From NCBI GenBank assembly GCA_017546205.1, contig JAFYXJ010000009.1:1-64000 (forward strand): a stretch of 64,000 bases of DNA, written 5' to 3'. The notes beneath the pieces were generated by a model, which had not been told where the DNA came from, did no database searches, and worked only from the letters and a program-made list of their open reading frames with translations. Shown here piece by piece: positions 63,551 to 64,000 of the stretch (positions are counted from its first letter, which is position 1; the number at the start of each line of letters is the position of its first letter). Origin of the DNA: Clostridia bacterium. Its GTDB lineage: Bacteria; Bacillota; Clostridia; Monoglobales; Monoglobaceae. A program made the position numbers and the translations under genes.

Positions 63551-64000
63551 TACGTTCAGTTTGATACATTCGCCGGTTTCAGAAGATAAAAACGCCGCTT
63601 CCATAACTTTCATAACACGAAGGGCTTCCTCCGGCTTGATGCGGAGTTCTTCGCCTTCTATGGCGGCAACCAGTTGTTCATAGACCGGATCCAGATTGTC
63701 AACTACATCGGTTGGCTCAGTCAGTTCCGTCACCGTTACGGTGCTGGGGTCTCTGGGTGCCATCGTCTTGGTGGGGCCTGCCTTTACTTTTTTAATTTCC
63801 GGCGCCCATTGATTATCGTCACACAACTTCTTGACTACCTTTCCGGTTCCGTCCCAGTCGGTAATTACCAAGGTTCCCTCGGTACCGAATGCGTAAAAGC
63901 GGGGGTGAGTAATAAAGTTGTTGGTAGAAATTTCAATTTCTGCCGTTAATCCGTTTGCAAAGGTTAAAAACAAGCGGAAATTATCGTCCACGTCCGGATA
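63548..64000 (-). CDS. Gfo/Idh/MocA-type oxidoreductase, partial
   Basis: The last 150 or so residues of a protein that continues past the window edge. The visible part looks like the C-terminal beta-sheet domain of Gfo/Idh/MocA NAD(P)-dependent sugar oxidoreductases (LFLTFANGLTAEIEIS, RFYAFGTEGTLVITDW, PVYEQLVAAIEG, EALRVMKVMEAAFLSSETG). The Rossmann NAD-binding half is not in view, so the assignment is moderate. A sugar-oxidising role would suit the nearby binding-protein remnant. Confidence 0.65.
   Translation of the reverse strand, partial: YPDVDDNFRLFLTFANGLTAEIEISTNNFITHPRFYAFGTEGTLVITDWDGTGKVVKKLCDDNQWAPEIKKVKAGPTKTMAPRDPSTVTVTELTEPTDVVDNLDPVYEQLVAAIEGEELRIKPEEALRVMKVMEAAFLSSETGECIKLNV

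Noticed and set aside
63144..63569. 141-codon minus-strand open frame as one intact gene
   Set aside because: Its first half is antisense to the binding-protein fragment and the terminator, so only the last 55 or so codons look genuine.

Overview
The window looks like a chromosomal piece of an anaerobic, Gram-positive member of the Clostridia (Bacillota), probably from an uncultured lineage. The evidence is strong AGGAGG-type ribosome binding sites, many TTGACA-17-TATAAT promoters, S-layer homology (SLH) proteins, a PerR/reverse-rubrerythrin/ferritin defence operon, a YmxH-type small protein and the classic Firmicute block fmt-rsmB-rlmN-prpC-prkC-rsgA-rpe-thiN. I cannot name a genus. Seven tRNA genes (Thr, Gly, Lys, Pro, Val, Ser, Ser) are present; six of them form five single-gene or two-gene units with a visible sigma-A promoter, and tRNA-Pro has a fair one.

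Region 1 (1-21.4 kb) is an accessory glycan locus. An AraC regulator on the minus strand faces away from a co-directional series: an SLH protein, a large exported protein with degenerate SLH repeats, an exported protein of four carbohydrate-binding-like modules, two very large paralogous exported clan GH-A (GH42-like) enzymes, a GH38 alpha-mannosidase without signal peptide, a sugar-binding lipoprotein without permeases, and a TIM-barrel sugar isomerase/epimerase. Together they suggest surface capture and cleavage of a complex glycan, import of the products and trimming of mannosides inside the cell. The substrate is not visible from the sequence.

Region 2 (21.4-32.9 kb) holds tRNA-Thr and tRNA-Gly, a PurF-like protein lacking the glutaminase cysteine, an exported alkaline phosphatase, a polytopic membrane protein, the perR-rbr-ftn operon, a cytoplasmic BNR/sialidase-fold protein, a split chromate-type transporter and a guanine deaminase with foreign-looking codon use. 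A 90-bp promoter module occurs almost unchanged in front of both the phosphatase and the BNR gene.

Region 3 (32.9-45.4 kb) contains an EamA transporter-ComEC-like hydrolase-holA operon, two tRNAs, an exported transglutaminase-like protein, a coupled cassette of an E2-like acyltransferase (catalytic His replaced by Glu), an acyl-CoA synthetase-like ligase and an aldo/keto reductase, then an AraC regulator divergent from a GH2 glycosidase.

Region 4 (45.3-62.7 kb) is mostly housekeeping: hisH-hisF, the fmt-to-ymxH block, tatD-vanZ-GH36 alpha-galactosidase, proA, and an M23 peptidase-response regulator-rlmH operon. Region 5 (62.8-64 kb) has two tRNA-Ser genes, then a breakpoint where two gene fragments meet, one being the 3' end of a second copy of the sugar-binding protein, and the edge of a Gfo/Idh/MocA-type oxidoreductase gene.

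The most interesting points are the two giant enzymes with a binding module inserted inside the barrel, the duplicated promoter module, a C-terminal motif shared by several exported proteins, two enzymes with lost catalytic residues, and the tRNA-Ser-adjacent breakpoint.
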